Source: CAYUCY01 sp964443525
Lineage (GTDB): Bacteria > Pseudomonadota > Alphaproteobacteria > Caedimonadales > Caedimonadaceae
Direction: 5' to 3'
Assembly (NCBI GenBank): GCA_964443525.1
Contig: CAYUCY010000036.1
Span: forward strand, 1-15,155
Length of the DNA: 15,155 nucleotides
Positions 15,036-15,155 of the stretch are shown one piece after another. The notes under the pieces were generated by a model, which worked only from the letters and a program-made list of their open reading frames with translations, was not told the origin of the DNA and did no database searches. A program made the position numbers and the translations under genes. Positions within the stretch are counted from its first letter, which is position 1, and the number at the start of each line of letters is the position of its first letter.

Positions 15036-15101
15036 AAACGATTTAAGCGCGAAAATCAAGGTTTTTTTATTCCCGATCTTCCGCGCTTAAAAAAGTCTAA
15101 G
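15036..15101 (-). other. tuf-trnW spacer with 10-bp inverted repeat
   Basis: The arms are TTTAAGCGCG (15042-15051) and CGCGCTTAAA (15082-15091), separated by 30 nt that include a run of seven A on the coding strand. In RNA this would bring the tuf 3' end and the region 6 nt before the tRNA 5' end together. It may help processing by RNases or protect the tuf mRNA end. It is not a clear terminator: there is a T-run (TTTTTT) on the tuf side of the stem but none after it. Confidence 0.65.
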
Positions 15102-15155
15102 TTACGCTAGGATTTTGGTAACGACGCCGGCGCCAACGGTGCGGCCGCCTTCACG
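15102..15155 (-). CDS. tuf: Elongation factor Tu, C-terminal fragment (cut by window edge)
   Basis: The last 17 codons and stop read REGGRTVGAGVVTKILA, the nearly invariant end of EF-Tu domain III. It is the copy upstream of tRNA-Trp, usually called tufB. The tuf 5' end at the other window edge is the copy downstream of fusA, usually called tufA. The two fragments do not overlap, so their identity cannot be compared here. Confidence 0.95.
   Translation of the reverse strand, partial: REGGRTVGAGVVTKILA

Noticed and set aside
15036..15101. A promoter for trnW-secE-nusG in the tuf-trnW spacer
   Set aside because: TTGATT is present, but nothing like a -10 box lies at the right distance before the tRNA 5' end.
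1..15155. Mobile elements, CRISPR arrays, defence or other accessory systems
   Set aside because: Every stretch is accounted for by conserved core genes and short spacers; no transposase, integrase, repeat array or foreign-looking gene is present.

Overview
The window is one contiguous, almost gap-free ribosomal and transcription gene cluster, and every gene is on the minus strand. Reading in the direction of transcription (from high to low coordinates), it holds the last 17 codons of a tuf gene, tRNA-Trp(CCA), secE, nusG, rplK, rplA, rplJ, rplL, rpoB, rpoC, rpsL, rpsG, fusA and the first 15 codons of a second tuf. This is the classic joined 'rif' and 'str' gene order of bacteria.

The organism is a bacterium and very probably an alphaproteobacterium. 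The signs are the unbroken rpoC-rpsL-rpsG-fusA-tuf linkage, a tuf-trnW-secE junction with only tRNA-Trp in it, uS7 ending in HYRW, a RpoC of 1391 residues and the sequence character of RpoB. Base composition looks moderate, roughly half G+C by eye, so the very AT-rich Rickettsia are unlikely. I cannot place it to order.

Layout: (1) 15102-15155, tuf 3' end, then a spacer with a 10-bp inverted repeat, then tRNA-Trp. (2) 14711-14929 and 14162-14698, secE-nusG: translocon subunit and transcription factor. (3) 11798-14079, four large-subunit proteins (uL11, uL1, uL10, bL12) that build the L1 stalk and the GTPase-activating stalk. Two leaders here look like autoregulatory RNA: a two-helix element before rplK where uL1 would bind, and a 221-nt structured leader before rplJ where the uL10-bL12 complex would bind. 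(4) 3209-11591, rpoB and rpoC, the two largest RNA polymerase subunits, preceded by a spacer with a hairpin and a candidate sigma-70 promoter. (5) 3024-3208, a spacer with a perfect 17-bp inverted repeat overlapping a good candidate sigma-70 promoter. (6) 1-3023, rpsL, rpsG, fusA and the tuf 5' end.

All the genes serve growth: ribosome stalk and decoding proteins, elongation factors, RNA polymerase and its factor NusG. Many junctions put the stop codon inside the next Shine-Dalgarno sequence, which favours coupled translation.

rpoB is interrupted by a run of ten N at 8346-8355 with damaged sequence on its downstream side, including an in-frame TAA. I read this as an assembly defect and not a real split gene. 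I see no mobile element, CRISPR array, defence system or unknown gene. The most notable biological points are unusual residues at antibiotic-contact positions of uS12 (Pro at position 88, where Lys is usual) and uL11 (Thr26, Pro30), and the promoter-in-palindrome between rpoC and rpsL.
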